From assembly GCF_000577895.1 (NCBI RefSeq), contig NZ_HG917869.1, forward strand, positions 558,001-622,000: a stretch of 64,000 bases of DNA, given 5' to 3'. Positions 53,634 through 62,275 of the stretch are shown piece after piece (position 1 is the first letter of the stretch; every line of letters begins with the position of its first letter). Below the pieces are notes generated by a model. That model did not search any database, was not told the DNA's origin, and worked only from the letters and a program-made list of their open reading frames with translations. Made by a program: the position numbers and the translations under genes. The DNA is from Clostridium bornimense. Lineage in GTDB: Bacteria; Bacillota; Clostridia; Clostridiales; Clostridiaceae.

Positions 53634-54335
53634 CTACCCCTCTCCAAAAATCTTTTTATAAACACCTTCTATAGATGTACCATATTTTACTCTAAGCTCC
53701 TCAGCATCGCCACTTTCCAAAATCATCCCATCTTTTAAGAAAATTACTTCATCAAATAAATTCTCAAGTTCACCTATAAAATGAGTAGTTATTATCATAG
53801 ATGAATTTTCATCTATATTTCCTATTATTGCTTCAATAATTTTTTCTCTAGTAATAATATCAATACCTGATATAGGCTCATCTAAAATATATAATGGTAC
53901 TTTTCTACTTAATGCTAACGCTAAATTTACCTTTTCAATATTTCCCTTTGATAAACTATTAATTTTAGCTTTACTATCCACTAACATTAAATCTACCATT
54001 TCATTCATTTTTTCTCGGCTAAAATCTTCAAAAAATTTTCTATAAAATTTCTCTGCATCTTTTACTTTCATCCACTTTGACATTACATTTTTATCTTGAA
54101 GAAAAGATATTTTCTTTTTTCTTTCTATAGGTAATATTTCTCCTTCTAATAATATCTGTCCAGAAGATGGATGTAATAATCCAATAATAGTATTTAGTAA
54201 AGTAGTCTTTCCTTCACCATTAGGTCCTAAAATCCCCATAACTTTTCCTCGATTTAAAGAAAATGATATATTTTTAAGAATTTCTTTCTTTCCATAACTT
54301 TTTGAAAGGTTTGTAACTTCTAATACCTTATCCAC
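53634..54335 (-). CDS. ABC transporter ATPase (YtrB-like)
   Basis: 233-aa ATPase: Walker A GPNGEGKTT near residue 36, SFLQDKN Q-loop, signature SLSKGNIEKVNLALAL near 130 (degenerate LSxGx), Walker B LYILDEPISGIDIITR, switch TTHFIGE. The relaxed signature and short length are typical of YtrB/BcrA-like transporters regulated by small GntR proteins. Two nucleotides after the gntR gene. Confidence 0.87.
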   Translation of the reverse strand: MDKVLEVTNLSKSYGKKEILKNISFSLNRGKVMGILGPNGEGKTTLLNTIIGLLHPSSGQILLEGEILPIERKKKISFLQDKNVMSKWMKVKDAEKFYRKFFEDFSREKMNEMVDLMLVDSKAKINSLSKGNIEKVNLALALSRKVPLYILDEPISGIDIITREKIIEAIIGNIDENSSMIITTHFIGELENLFDEVIFLKDGMILESGDAEELRVKYGTSIEGVYKKIFGEG

Positions 54336-54337
54336 CT

Positions 54338-54703
54338 TTATACCTCCTCATACATCTCATTAATAATTCCTAATATCTCCTCTTTTGAAAAACCAAATTT
54401 CTTTACTGTTTTAATAAACTCATAAAATTTATCTTTCGATACTTTTACTTTTAGACCATTAACTTTTTCTATATCTTCTGTGACAAATTTACCTATACCT
54501 CTTTTTGTTGTAATAAGTTCATCTTTTTCCAGCTCATTATATGCTTTTACAATCGTATTAGGATTTACCTTTGCATCACTAGCTAACTCTCTTACTGATG
54601 GCACCTTTTCTCCCCCTTTCAATTCACCACATAATATCCTCATTTCTAATAAATGCTTTATCTGTATATAGATAGGTTCATTTGAATCTAATTTTAATTC
54701 CAT
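54338..54703 (-). CDS. GntR-family repressor, YtrA subfamily
   Basis: 121-aa regulator: winged helix IYIQIKHLLEMRILCGELKGGEKVPSVRELASDAKVNPNTIVKAYNELEKDELITTKRGIGKFV (residues about 11-75) and a short C-terminal dimerisation helix pair instead of a ligand domain, the mark of the YtrA subfamily. First gene of the six-gene ABC operon, which it should repress. An inverted repeat that could be its operator sits at 54731-54754. YtrA-type operons respond to cell-wall-targeting antibiotics. Confidence 0.9.
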   Translation of the reverse strand: MELKLDSNEPIYIQIKHLLEMRILCGELKGGEKVPSVRELASDAKVNPNTIVKAYNELEKDELITTKRGIGKFVTEDIEKVNGLKVKVSKDKFYEFIKTVKKFGFSKEEILGIINEMYEEV

Positions 54704-54730
54704 AAACTCATCACCTCATCATTTCGTATC

Positions 54731-54754
54731 ACTGTACTAGTAATATAATACACT
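54731..54754. promoter_or_regulatory. Putative YtrA-type operator
   Basis: ACTGTA (54731-54736), 12 bp, TACACT (54749-54754), 28 bp upstream of the gntR start. From memory, Bacillus subtilis YtrA binds AGTGTA-N13-TACACT, so one base and the spacing differ slightly. Confidence 0.5.
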
Positions 54755-54933
54755 AATACAATTAATTGTTGAATTTGAGATTAGTTTATATTTTGTTTTT
54801 GTAACAAAATACCTTTATTTTGCTTTTTATTACTCTTTTATACTCTAATTATCTATAAGAATTTATAATTATGAAAATTCATAATATTATATACAAAAAA
54901 TATTCTAAAACTATAGTTCTATCAATATTTTGA

Positions 54934-54942
54934 TGATATAAT
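54934..54942 (+). promoter_or_regulatory. Extended -10 promoter for putative ncRNA
   Basis: TGATATAAT, an extended -10 with consensus TATAAT (54937-54942), predicts a transcript start near 54949. The -35 region is weak, which extended -10 promoters tolerate. Confidence 0.5.
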
Positions 54943-55138
54943 AACAATTAAGAAGTTGGTATCTTGGCTTTGTATCAATTTTCTTAGCAATTGACGGAAA
55001 GTAAGGATTGTATGTATAACTTTCCACTTTCTCAGTTAAACTTAATAATAATTTAAAAACTAGAGGATACCCCTGAAGTATTACTTACAGCCTCTAGAAA
55101 TATAAATTTTATTACAGATTAACTGATATGGCTAACGT

Positions 55139-55540
55139 TTTGGACAAGTATAACTTTATGTTTATTATTGAAGAAATTGGCTTAAAAGGTTTTTGGACAA
55201 GTTAACTACACTATTCCTATTTGACATAAATAGATAGGACTTTAGCTAATTTACACTTTTGGACAAAACACTTTACTGATATCTGATTTTGGCTTATTGG
55301 ATATTAAGTGAACAATTTAAAAAGTTTTGGAACGTAAATATTTATAACTTTTCTTTTGGCTTAGGAAAGTTATGCTTTGGCTGAATTGGCTTTTGGATTA
55401 TTGTTGCAAGATATTTATTTTGGCTTATTAGATATTATGCAACCGCTTATTTAGACATTTGGACACTAACTTTATAAATTTTCTTTTTGGCTTAAGAACA
55501 TTTGTATGAGTTTGGCTTTTGGAACAAAATTTTTTAAGAC
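55139..55540 (+). repeat. About 66-nt imperfect tandem repeat array inside the putative ncRNA
   Basis: Six to seven units of TTTTGGA, about 25 nt, hairpin with loop TTTTGGCTTA. Units 1-2 are degenerate (loop AATTGGCTTA at 55176; TTTGACATAA near 55221). Conservation of loop and linker with covarying stems points to selection on RNA structure. Confidence 0.7.
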
Positions 55541-55576
55541 TTTATTTAATTAAAGTTTTTATATCTAAAAAACTAT

Positions 55577-55626
55577 AAAAAGCCTAAGAAATAATAGGTG
55601 CACATATTATTTCCTTAGGCTTTTTA
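55577..55626. terminator. Strong bidirectional terminator
   Basis: AAAAAGCCTAAGAAATAAT pairs with ATTATTTCCTTAGGCTTTTT (one bulge). Ends the putative ncRNA on the plus strand and the GNAT gene on the minus strand. Confidence 0.9.
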
Positions 55627-55653
55627 GTTCTCTTTAATATTCTCTAGAAAAAG

Positions 55654-56208
55654 TTACATATACTTTTCTAAATCACTCTTAGTTAATGCATAAATTTCAG
55701 CATCACCGAAGATTCCACGCTCTCTTAATACTCCCTCTGATATCATTCCACACTTATTCATAACTCTTGCTGCTGCTATATTATTAATATCAATAACTGC
55801 TTCTACTCTCTTTACCCTTAAATCCATTAGTGCAAAAATTAAAATTCTGCTTAATGCTTCACTTGCTATATTATTATTTAAATTCTTTTTATCTATAGTA
55901 ACATTAACATCTAAAACACTATCTGTTAAAAATACTCGTCTCAATTGAATTTGACCTAAAAATTCCTTATTCACTTTTGAAATGATTACCCATTGAGCAA
56001 GAAATCCATGACTATGAAGCCTCATCATTTCATTAAAATATGTATTTTTCGACTTCAAAATACTATTTTGGGCATTTTGCATCAAAATTCTTCCATCACC
56101 ATTTAAAATATGCTCATAAATTTTTTCCTTATATTCGATATTTAATGGTCTTAATATTAACCTTTCTGTCTCTAATTCTGATATATTTTCAAGAAAATTA
56201 TTTTCCAT
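55654..56208 (-). CDS. GNAT acetyltransferase, RimJ/RimL-like
   Basis: 184-aa acetyltransferase: ETERLILRPLNIEYKEKIYEHI start, QWVIISKVNKEFLGQIQLRRV, VNVTIDKKNLNNNIASEALSRILIFA (acetyl-CoA loop, although the usual QxxGxG is degenerate) and VIDINNIAAARVMNKCGMISEGVLRE. Similar proteins acetylate ribosomal protein N-termini or antibiotics; target unknown. The second of two adjacent ATGs is preferred because of AGGAGGGG spacing. Confidence 0.82.
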   Translation of the reverse strand: MENNFLENISELETERLILRPLNIEYKEKIYEHILNGDGRILMQNAQNSILKSKNTYFNEMMRLHSHGFLAQWVIISKVNKEFLGQIQLRRVFLTDSVLDVNVTIDKKNLNNNIASEALSRILIFALMDLRVKRVEAVIDINNIAAARVMNKCGMISEGVLRERGIFGDAEIYALTKSDLEKYM

Positions 56209-56427
56209 CATTTCCCCTCCTAATAAATTGATATTTTGTTGAAATATGTTTTAACATATGGTTAAAAATGTGATATTATATAAATATAAATATTATAATT
56301 TGTTGAAATATATAATATAATTTACAATATATTTAAATAATTCTTATCTTAATTTTATAAAAAAAATAAGAATAAATCTATAAAATTTTTAACTTTAATA
56401 AAATTAGAGCATTCGGGGGTATCAGTA

Positions 56428-59400
56428 ATGATCGTTTTAAAAGAAACTATTTCATCATTATTGTTAAATGAATTAAATAATAATACCAATAAAATAATGC
56501 TAATAAAAAATAATGGCAAATTTAACTTAGAGAAATTCTATAGTTATGCTTTAGAAATAGATAATAAAAAACAATATGTATTTAAAAAATTGAAAAAAGA
56601 AGTAGTTAGTGAACCTTTTGGTCCATTATTTAGTTGGATAAAAGAAAAATTCTTAGAAAAAAAAGATAATTTAGATTCCATATTGGAAGAATTAAATATA
56701 TATCCTACTCATAGAGATATAATAAAATCTTATGTTAATACTGGTATTGTAAAAAGAGATGAAGATATATTATATGTAGATTATAGATATGAAAAAAATA
56801 AAATGTATGAATCTATATTAAAAATATATAATTATTATAGTAAAGATAAAGAACTTTGGCTTTTGTTAGAAAACTTAAACTTTGCATCTTACTCTACCAT
56901 TCAATGGTTAAGTTGGTTTCTAAAACAAAATATAGACTGTAATTTTAAAATTTTAGCTACTGTAAGTAGTTTTAAGTATAGCGATGATAAATATCAAAAT
57001 AAATTTGATGAACTACTTACAGATTTAGAATTTAATAATTCTGTTTTACAATTTGACGACTTATCAGATAATAGTGATGATGAAGAATTAAATGCAATTG
57101 ACAGTAGCTATGATCTTACTACTTTAGGGGAAAATTTCTTTTATTTCTTTGCTTTCGAAGAATCTGAAAGATTTTTCAAACAACGTTATAAAGAGATCAT
57201 TGATAAAAATACACGAAAAAAAGATTCTAATACTATCGATGAGGAACTAGCACATGTTTTAATACGTCTTGGTGATATAAACTTATTTATGAGTAATCAC
57301 GAATCAGCTTATACATATTATAATTTATTATTTAATCAATTAGTAAACAATAAAAAAATAAAAGCTTATGCGCTTCAAAGATTATCACTACTAAATATTG
57401 CAAAAATAAAATATAGTGCTGCTGAAAAACAAGCTAAATTGAGCTATAAGCTAGCTGATTCTTTAAATGATGACTTACTAAAATTTAAAGCTTATTCATT
57501 ATTTTTCTGGATTAATAATACTGGTGAATATAGAACTACTATAGGAAGCTTTACTTATCAAGATGAAATGATTAAAATAGCTAAAAAATATAATCAATAT
57601 AATATGCTAGCATATTTCTTAACTCATAGTTTCAGTGAATCATCTACTAATAGCAACTACTATTATGAAGGTCATGCTCTTGCTGAAAAATTAGATAATA
57701 AAAACTGTGTTCTTTCTGCTCATTTAAATACAGCTTTACTTTATTCTGTAGCTGGAGAATTTAATATTAGTATTTTATATTATAAAAAAGTAGAGACTTT
57801 ACTCTCAGAATTAGGAGATAATTTTAGATTAGCACAAACATATAACGGAATGGGTTATTATTATATGAATGGGGAACAATTTGTTAGAGCTAATTATTAC
57901 TATGATAAAGCACTAAAATTACTAAGACTTAATTGGAACTTTGATGAAATTTGTACAACATTGTTAAACAAGGCATTAAATGCTTTACTTGCTTACGATT
58001 ATGAAACATCTGAAAAATGTTCAAGTATACTTTTATCTGTTATATCAGTGTTAAAATTGGATCGTCTTAGAATGACTACTATAGATAGAATTTATGGACT
58101 CGTATCTCTAATTAACTTTTATCTGGGGAATATTTATAAATGTTATACTTTTATATCTAAAATAGATATAACAAAAGAGATTTTATCTAATCATCAGCAT
58201 GATGATGAATTATTTTTATACAATTTTGTACAAGGTCTTTTATTTAGACATGAAGGAAAAACAGAAGAATCTTTAAGATATTTTTCAAAAGCAAATGAAT
58301 ATATGTCTTTTATAAAAGGATCTTTACAATGTCTATATCCAAAATTTATATTAGAATATAGTATTACCCTTGCATCAGTAGGTAAAATATTAGAGTCCGG
58401 TTCATTAAGAAGTAAAGGCATCAACTATTGCTTAGAAAGAAATCAAAAATTCTATCTTTCAATATTAAATAGCAAGCCACCTGTTAAACACGGTTTAGGT
58501 AGCAATTTATCAAACTTAAGCTGGGTTATAGAAGCTGCTAAACAACAAAATACTATAGATTCATTAAATAATAAAATGAATGAAATAAATTTTTATAGGC
58601 TATATCAGGAAATTTTAAGCTCTGGATATGATAAAGATAAAGTAGTAGCATCTTCAATAGACCTATTACATAACAGGTTTTCTTTAGATTATTCATTGTT
58701 GGTATTCCATGAAGATTCTACAAATACTGTTGTTTATTCTCATAATAATATAGAATTATCAAATGAAGATCTTTTTAATTATACTAAAATTATTAAATCA
58801 ATAAAGGAACCTTATGTAACAGGAGAAAATGTTGTAAATTTAAAACTTCGTAATTTTTTTCAACACATTATAGATGATAAATTACAATCTCTTATATGTA
58901 TTCCTATTATTAATGATAATAAACTTACAGCTTCATTTATATGCCTTACAAAAATAGATACAACTCTTATTAATAGTAAAATAGTATTAGATGAAGATAA
59001 TCTAAAAACTATTTCTCTTATTGTAAAACAATTTATTGAAACACTTAAAAGAATTGAGGGACAAGAAAAATTATTAAGAATTGCATCTACTGATATGCTT
59101 ACAGGATTATATAATAGGCAATCATTCTTTAATACCATCAATAAATTAATAGAAAATCAACAAAATTATACTGAAAAGAAACCAATTTGCTTATTTTATA
59201 TAGATTTAGATAATTTTAAATATTACAATGATACTTTTGGACATAATATTGGTGATTCAGTTCTTATATGGTTTGGTGAAATATTGCAAACTCTTGTAGG
59301 AAAAGATGATTTTGCAATAAGATATGGTGGGGATGAATTCTTGCTTTTCTTTAATAACTGTAGTCTGGAAAAAGCAAAATCTATAGGTGATAAACTATAT

Positions 59401-59622
59401 GAAAAATTAGAATCTGTAGAAGGATTTAAAGAGAAAATTTGCGACTTTTTGGAAAAAGATATATATATTCCTAATGATAAATTACTTTCTTGCTCTATAG
59501 GAATTACAGAAGATACTCTTTCAAAAGATCTTGATGTAATAAAATTAGTAGATAAAGCTGATAAATCTTTGTATACTGCTAAAAAGAGTGGTAAACACCA
59601 TTATGTTATAAATAGAAATTAA
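56428..59622 (+). CDS. Large TPR-GAF-GGDEF protein (predicted diguanylate cyclase)
   Basis: 1064-aa cytoplasmic protein. Residues about 1-220 resemble the AAA/STAND-type domain of MalT-like regulators but no Walker A is visible (LIKNNGKFNLEKFY), so it is probably inactive as an ATPase. About 230-680 are TPR-like helices (NGMGYYYMNGEQFVRANYYYDKALKLL, HLNTALLYSVAGEFNISILYYKKV). About 720-870 is GAF-like, and a GGDEF domain follows (TDMLTGLYNRQSF, YIDLDNFKYYNDTFGH, RYGGDEF with the motif at 967-971). The catalytic motif is intact; the RxxD inhibitory site is GKDD, so product inhibition may be lost. Likely makes c-di-GMP in response to a signal bound by TPR/GAF. Start ATG 56428. A hairpin terminator follows, so it is monocistronic. 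Confidence 0.88.
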   Translation: MIVLKETISSLLLNELNNNTNKIMLIKNNGKFNLEKFYSYALEIDNKKQYVFKKLKKEVVSEPFGPLFSWIKEKFLEKKDNLDSILEELNIYPTHRDIIKSYVNTGIVKRDEDILYVDYRYEKNKMYESILKIYNYYSKDKELWLLLENLNFASYSTIQWLSWFLKQNIDCNFKILATVSSFKYSDDKYQNKFDELLTDLEFNNSVLQFDDLSDNSDDEELNAIDSSYDLTTLGENFFYFFAFEESERFFKQRYKEIIDKNTRKKDSNTIDEELAHVLIRLGDINLFMSNHESAYTYYNLLFNQLVNNKKIKAYALQRLSLLNIAKIKYSAAEKQAKLSYKLADSLNDDLLKFKAYSLFFWINNTGEYRTTIGSFTYQDEMIKIAKKYNQYNMLAYFLTHSFSESSTNSNYYYEGHALAEKLDNKNCVLSAHLNTALLYSVAGEFNISILYYKKVETLLSELGDNFRLAQTYNGMGYYYMNGEQFVRANYYYDKALKLLRLNWNFDEICTTLLNKALNALLAYDYETSEKCSSILLSVISVLKLDRLRMTTIDRIYGLVSLINFYLGNIYKCYTFISKIDITKEILSNHQHDDELFLYNFVQGLLFRHEGKTEESLRYFSKANEYMSFIKGSLQCLYPKFILEYSITLASVGKILESGSLRSKGINYCLERNQKFYLSILNSKPPVKHGLGSNLSNLSWVIEAAKQQNTIDSLNNKMNEINFYRLYQEILSSGYDKDKVVASSIDLLHNRFSLDYSLLVFHEDSTNTVVYSHNNIELSNEDLFNYTKIIKSIKEPYVTGENVVNLKLRNFFQHIIDDKLQSLICIPIINDNKLTASFICLTKIDTTLINSKIVLDEDNLKTISLIVKQFIETLKRIEGQEKLLRIASTDMLTGLYNRQSFFNTINKLIENQQNYTEKKPICLFYIDLDNFKYYNDTFGHNIGDSVLIWFGEILQTLVGKDDFAIRYGGDEFLLFFNNCSLEKAKSIGDKLYEKLESVEGFKEKICDFLEKDIYIPNDKLLSCSIGITEDTLSKDLDVIKLVDKADKSLYTAKKSGKHHYVINRN

Positions 59623-59661
59623 AAAAGATATCTTACTTATAAAAGTAAGATATCTTTTTTT
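59621..59661 (+). terminator. Intrinsic terminator after GGDEF gene
   Basis: AAAAAAGATATCTTACTT / AAGTAAGATATCTTTTTTT, almost perfect. Confidence 0.9.
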
Positions 59662-60121
59662 GTGATTTCATACTTAAATTGGTAGGCAGACAATTTAAGA
59701 AATAAATAATTCATAAGTTTAACGCAAGAAACTTATCATTTATTTAACAACCATTTAATATTTTGATGGGAGATCAAAATATTTTACTTAAAAATATAAT
59801 AATAGGGATTGAGTATTTTTATTTAATGATTCTTTACTTTTTATTTATAAAAAATAAATTTTATAGGCTTTATAAAGGATTTTATTATGGATAATATAAA
59901 AGAATCATTGAACACTTATTATATTTTTAATATTGGTTAAATCACACTAATTTATTACAATAATAATTTTAAATCATATATGCATATAAATAAACTAGAT
60001 AAAATTACTTTTTATCATAATATAATTAACAAAAAACTTCCATATAATGTAAATAGATAATATTTGCTATTTTTTTTTGCCGCGATTTCCAAATATCCAC
60101 TAAATCTTCATAAATCTATGA
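59662..60121. other. Long AT-rich intergenic region
   Basis: No gene or clear structure recognised; it ends with TATAAT at 60122-60127, a -10 for the following regulator gene. Confidence 0.5.
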
Positions 60122-60157
60122 TATAATATGGTAAAAACTATCAGGATGGTGTTTCTA

Positions 60158-61735
60158 TTGAATAATATTTTTATAATTGATAAAGATTTGCAAACTAAAG
60201 ATTTAGTTACATCAATAGTTGAAAAAAATCATCTGAAATTTAATTCTATAAAACAATTTTATTCTATTGATGATATAAATGTAGATTCTAATGCGAATAT
60301 CGTTATACTAGATGGAACTATGGAAGAGTTATATTGGATAAAGAAAACCTATCCGTCTTCGTTTTTTATTATATTTTCAAATACAATCGATTTCTTCTCC
60401 TCGAGGGAATATTTTAGAATGGGAATTGAAAATTATGTTATAAAGGATTTAGAAGTAGATCTTTTAGAAGTTTCTATATTAAAAACATATAAAAAATTAA
60501 ATGAGATAAAAAATATATTTGATGATACTTCTATATCTCTTATGCGTAATGAATCAATACGTATTTTGCAGGAAAATATAATTTCAAAAATTTTAAAAAA
60601 TGAAGATATAACCAGAACTCTAACGCTACTAGATATAACCGTAGAAGATTTAGGTATTTTTGATAGTAAAGGTGTAGTTATCTTAATTCAGTTGGACAAT
60701 TCAATAGATAACTTAAAAAATAGTGTTCTAATAATAAAAAATATTGTTGCTCGCATAAATTCATCTTTGGAGTTTATGCCGTATTTAAAATCCAGACTAA
60801 TTTATAACGATTACGATAATATTATAATTATTGCTCAACCTTTAAATAATGAAGTAAACGATCACTTCTATAATATAATAACTAATAATCTTTTATCACT
60901 TTCTAGTTATATATATAGAGAATTTAAAGGTAAAATTTATTCAGCTGTTGGTAGTGAATTTACATCGATTTATGAAAGCCATAAAAGTTACTTCAGTGCT
61001 AAAAGCTGTTTATCAATGAAGTCAAATTCAAATAACGGTAGATATATAAATACAAAAGAATCCCATGGTACTTATTATGATAGAATTCATTTAATTTCAA
61101 ATAAAAAAGATTTTATATTGAAAAGCTTTTTAAATGGTGATGAAAATGTTTTAGTGGATATAGAAAAGTTTGTACGAGACATTTACAAAGATTTTAATGA
61201 GGATATCGATAAATCTAGAAAATTAATTCGTGATACTAGTATAGCTGTACTTTCAGAATTGCAAATTATTTATAAAGGTCTAGGAAATGTATATGATTTT
61301 AAAACTCCAAATCACTCTTTAAAAGTATCTTGTAAAACCTTAGAGGAACTAATATATCATGTAAATATAGGTGCAAAAGAAGTTATATTTAATATTAATT
61401 ACTATAAACTAAATAGTAAAAATAGACTTGTAAAAAATGTATGTCACTATATTGTTGAGAATGTCTGTGATAATATAGATCTATCTACAATATCAACACA
61501 TTTTTCTATAAGCAAAAATTATTTTTGTAATCTTTTTAGGTCAGAAGTTGGAGAAACTTTTTTAACTTATGTTAGAAAAGTCAAAATGGCACATGCAAAA
61601 ATTCTTTTTCAAAGTGGATCTTATAAAATATATGAAGTTGGAAAATTATTAGGATATGAAGATATTAATTACTTTTCTAAATTATTTAAAAAATTCGTTG
61701 GTATTACTCCTAGCGAATATAAAAATACTTTATAA
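60158..61735 (+). CDS. Response regulator with AraC-type DNA-binding domain
   Basis: 525-aa regulator (counted from TTG 60158). N-terminal receiver: NNIFIIDKD, phosphoacceptor Asp in IVILDGTMEEL near residue 52, IIFSNT and VIKDLE (Thr/Ser and Lys pair). Middle region about 120-420 without recognised domain. C-terminal AraC module: NVCDNIDLSTISTHFSISKNYFCNLFRSEVGETFLTYVRKVKMAHAKILFQ … YEVGKLLGYEDINYFSKLFKKFVGITPSEYK. An ATG at 60128 directly abuts the TATAAT -10 and cannot be the start; TTG 60158 has AGGATGGTG upstream and begins the receiver normally (ATG 60146 is the alternative). No kinase gene is adjacent; the GGDEF protein upstream may be functionally linked. Confidence 0.82.
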   Translation: MNNIFIIDKDLQTKDLVTSIVEKNHLKFNSIKQFYSIDDINVDSNANIVILDGTMEELYWIKKTYPSSFFIIFSNTIDFFSSREYFRMGIENYVIKDLEVDLLEVSILKTYKKLNEIKNIFDDTSISLMRNESIRILQENIISKILKNEDITRTLTLLDITVEDLGIFDSKGVVILIQLDNSIDNLKNSVLIIKNIVARINSSLEFMPYLKSRLIYNDYDNIIIIAQPLNNEVNDHFYNIITNNLLSLSSYIYREFKGKIYSAVGSEFTSIYESHKSYFSAKSCLSMKSNSNNGRYINTKESHGTYYDRIHLISNKKDFILKSFLNGDENVLVDIEKFVRDIYKDFNEDIDKSRKLIRDTSIAVLSELQIIYKGLGNVYDFKTPNHSLKVSCKTLEELIYHVNIGAKEVIFNINYYKLNSKNRLVKNVCHYIVENVCDNIDLSTISTHFSISKNYFCNLFRSEVGETFLTYVRKVKMAHAKILFQSGSYKIYEVGKLLGYEDINYFSKLFKKFVGITPSEYKNTL

Positions 61736-61771
61736 AATATAATGCCAAGAGAGGGAACTCTATTGGCATTA

Positions 61772-62128
61772 CTATTGTTTATAAGTTACAATATGCTCTA
61801 TAAACTCTATACCTCTATATAATTTATAATATACATATTCCTTAGTAGTTTCTTTAATAACTCTATCCCCGACGTAAGTTATTTTTAAATTTTTCCCTTT
61901 CTCTCGTTTAATTATAGTAAAAATTATCTTTTTCCCATTATACTCTACTGTATAAAAATTAATTTCTCCATCATTTTTGTAAACTAATAAAGTAATTTTA
62001 TCTTTTCTTTTATATACTATATTTTTAAAAAAGTTATTTATAATTTCTTTATTATTTACAATCTTATCACCATCTATTATAGCATCTATTTTAGTTTCAC
62101 TTATCCTTATTAAATCAGAAGAACTCAT
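61772..62128 (-). CDS. DUF4362-like hypothetical protein
   Basis: 118-aa protein (GDKIVNNKEIINNFFKNIVYKRKDKITLLVYKNDGEINFYTVEYNGKKIIFTIIKRE) that resembles DUF4362 proteins, which are usually lipoproteins with an N-terminal signal. No signal is seen here, so it may be a cytoplasmic variant or a version missing its front. Start ATG 62128 behind GGGTGTAAC. The IS66 copy begins 55 bp upstream and could have removed the natural promoter. Confidence 0.65.
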   Translation of the reverse strand: MSSSDLIRISETKIDAIIDGDKIVNNKEIINNFFKNIVYKRKDKITLLVYKNDGEINFYTVEYNGKKIIFTIIKREKGKNLKITYVGDRVIKETTKEYVYYKLYRGIEFIEHIVTYKQ

Positions 62129-62275
62129 ATTATGTTACACCCAATATATTATTTAGTAATTAATATATGCGATAGCTTATTCGTAAGCGTCAAAGTTTTG
62201 GTACCTTTTATCAATTAAAAAAATATATTAAAATATCCCGGTAGGGCAATTTATATAAGCCCTATCGGGATTTGT

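Larger units (their letters stand above)
54949..55626 (+). ncRNA. Putative large structured non-coding RNA with 66-nt repeat hairpins
   Basis: No protein frame, yet the region is highly organised. A promoter-like extended -10 precedes it and a strong terminator (55577-55626) ends it, giving about 675 nt. The 5' part has hairpins GGAAAGT/ACTTTCC (about 54995-55027) and CTAGAGG/CCTCTAG (about 55061-55099). The 3' part has TTTTGGA motifs at 55139, 55192, 55258, 55325, 55391, 55457 and 55517 (mostly 66-67 nt apart). Between them, hairpins with the same 10-nt loop TTTTGGCTTA sit at 55288, 55354, 55418 and 55485. Stem sequences differ but pair (for instance ATAACTTTTC with GGAAAGTTAT). I do not recognise the class. 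Confidence 0.6.

Noticed and set aside
8286-62182. Composite transposon bounded by the two IS66 copies
   Set aside because: The first IS has its own 8-bp target repeats on both sides, so it inserted alone; a 54-kb composite unit has no support.
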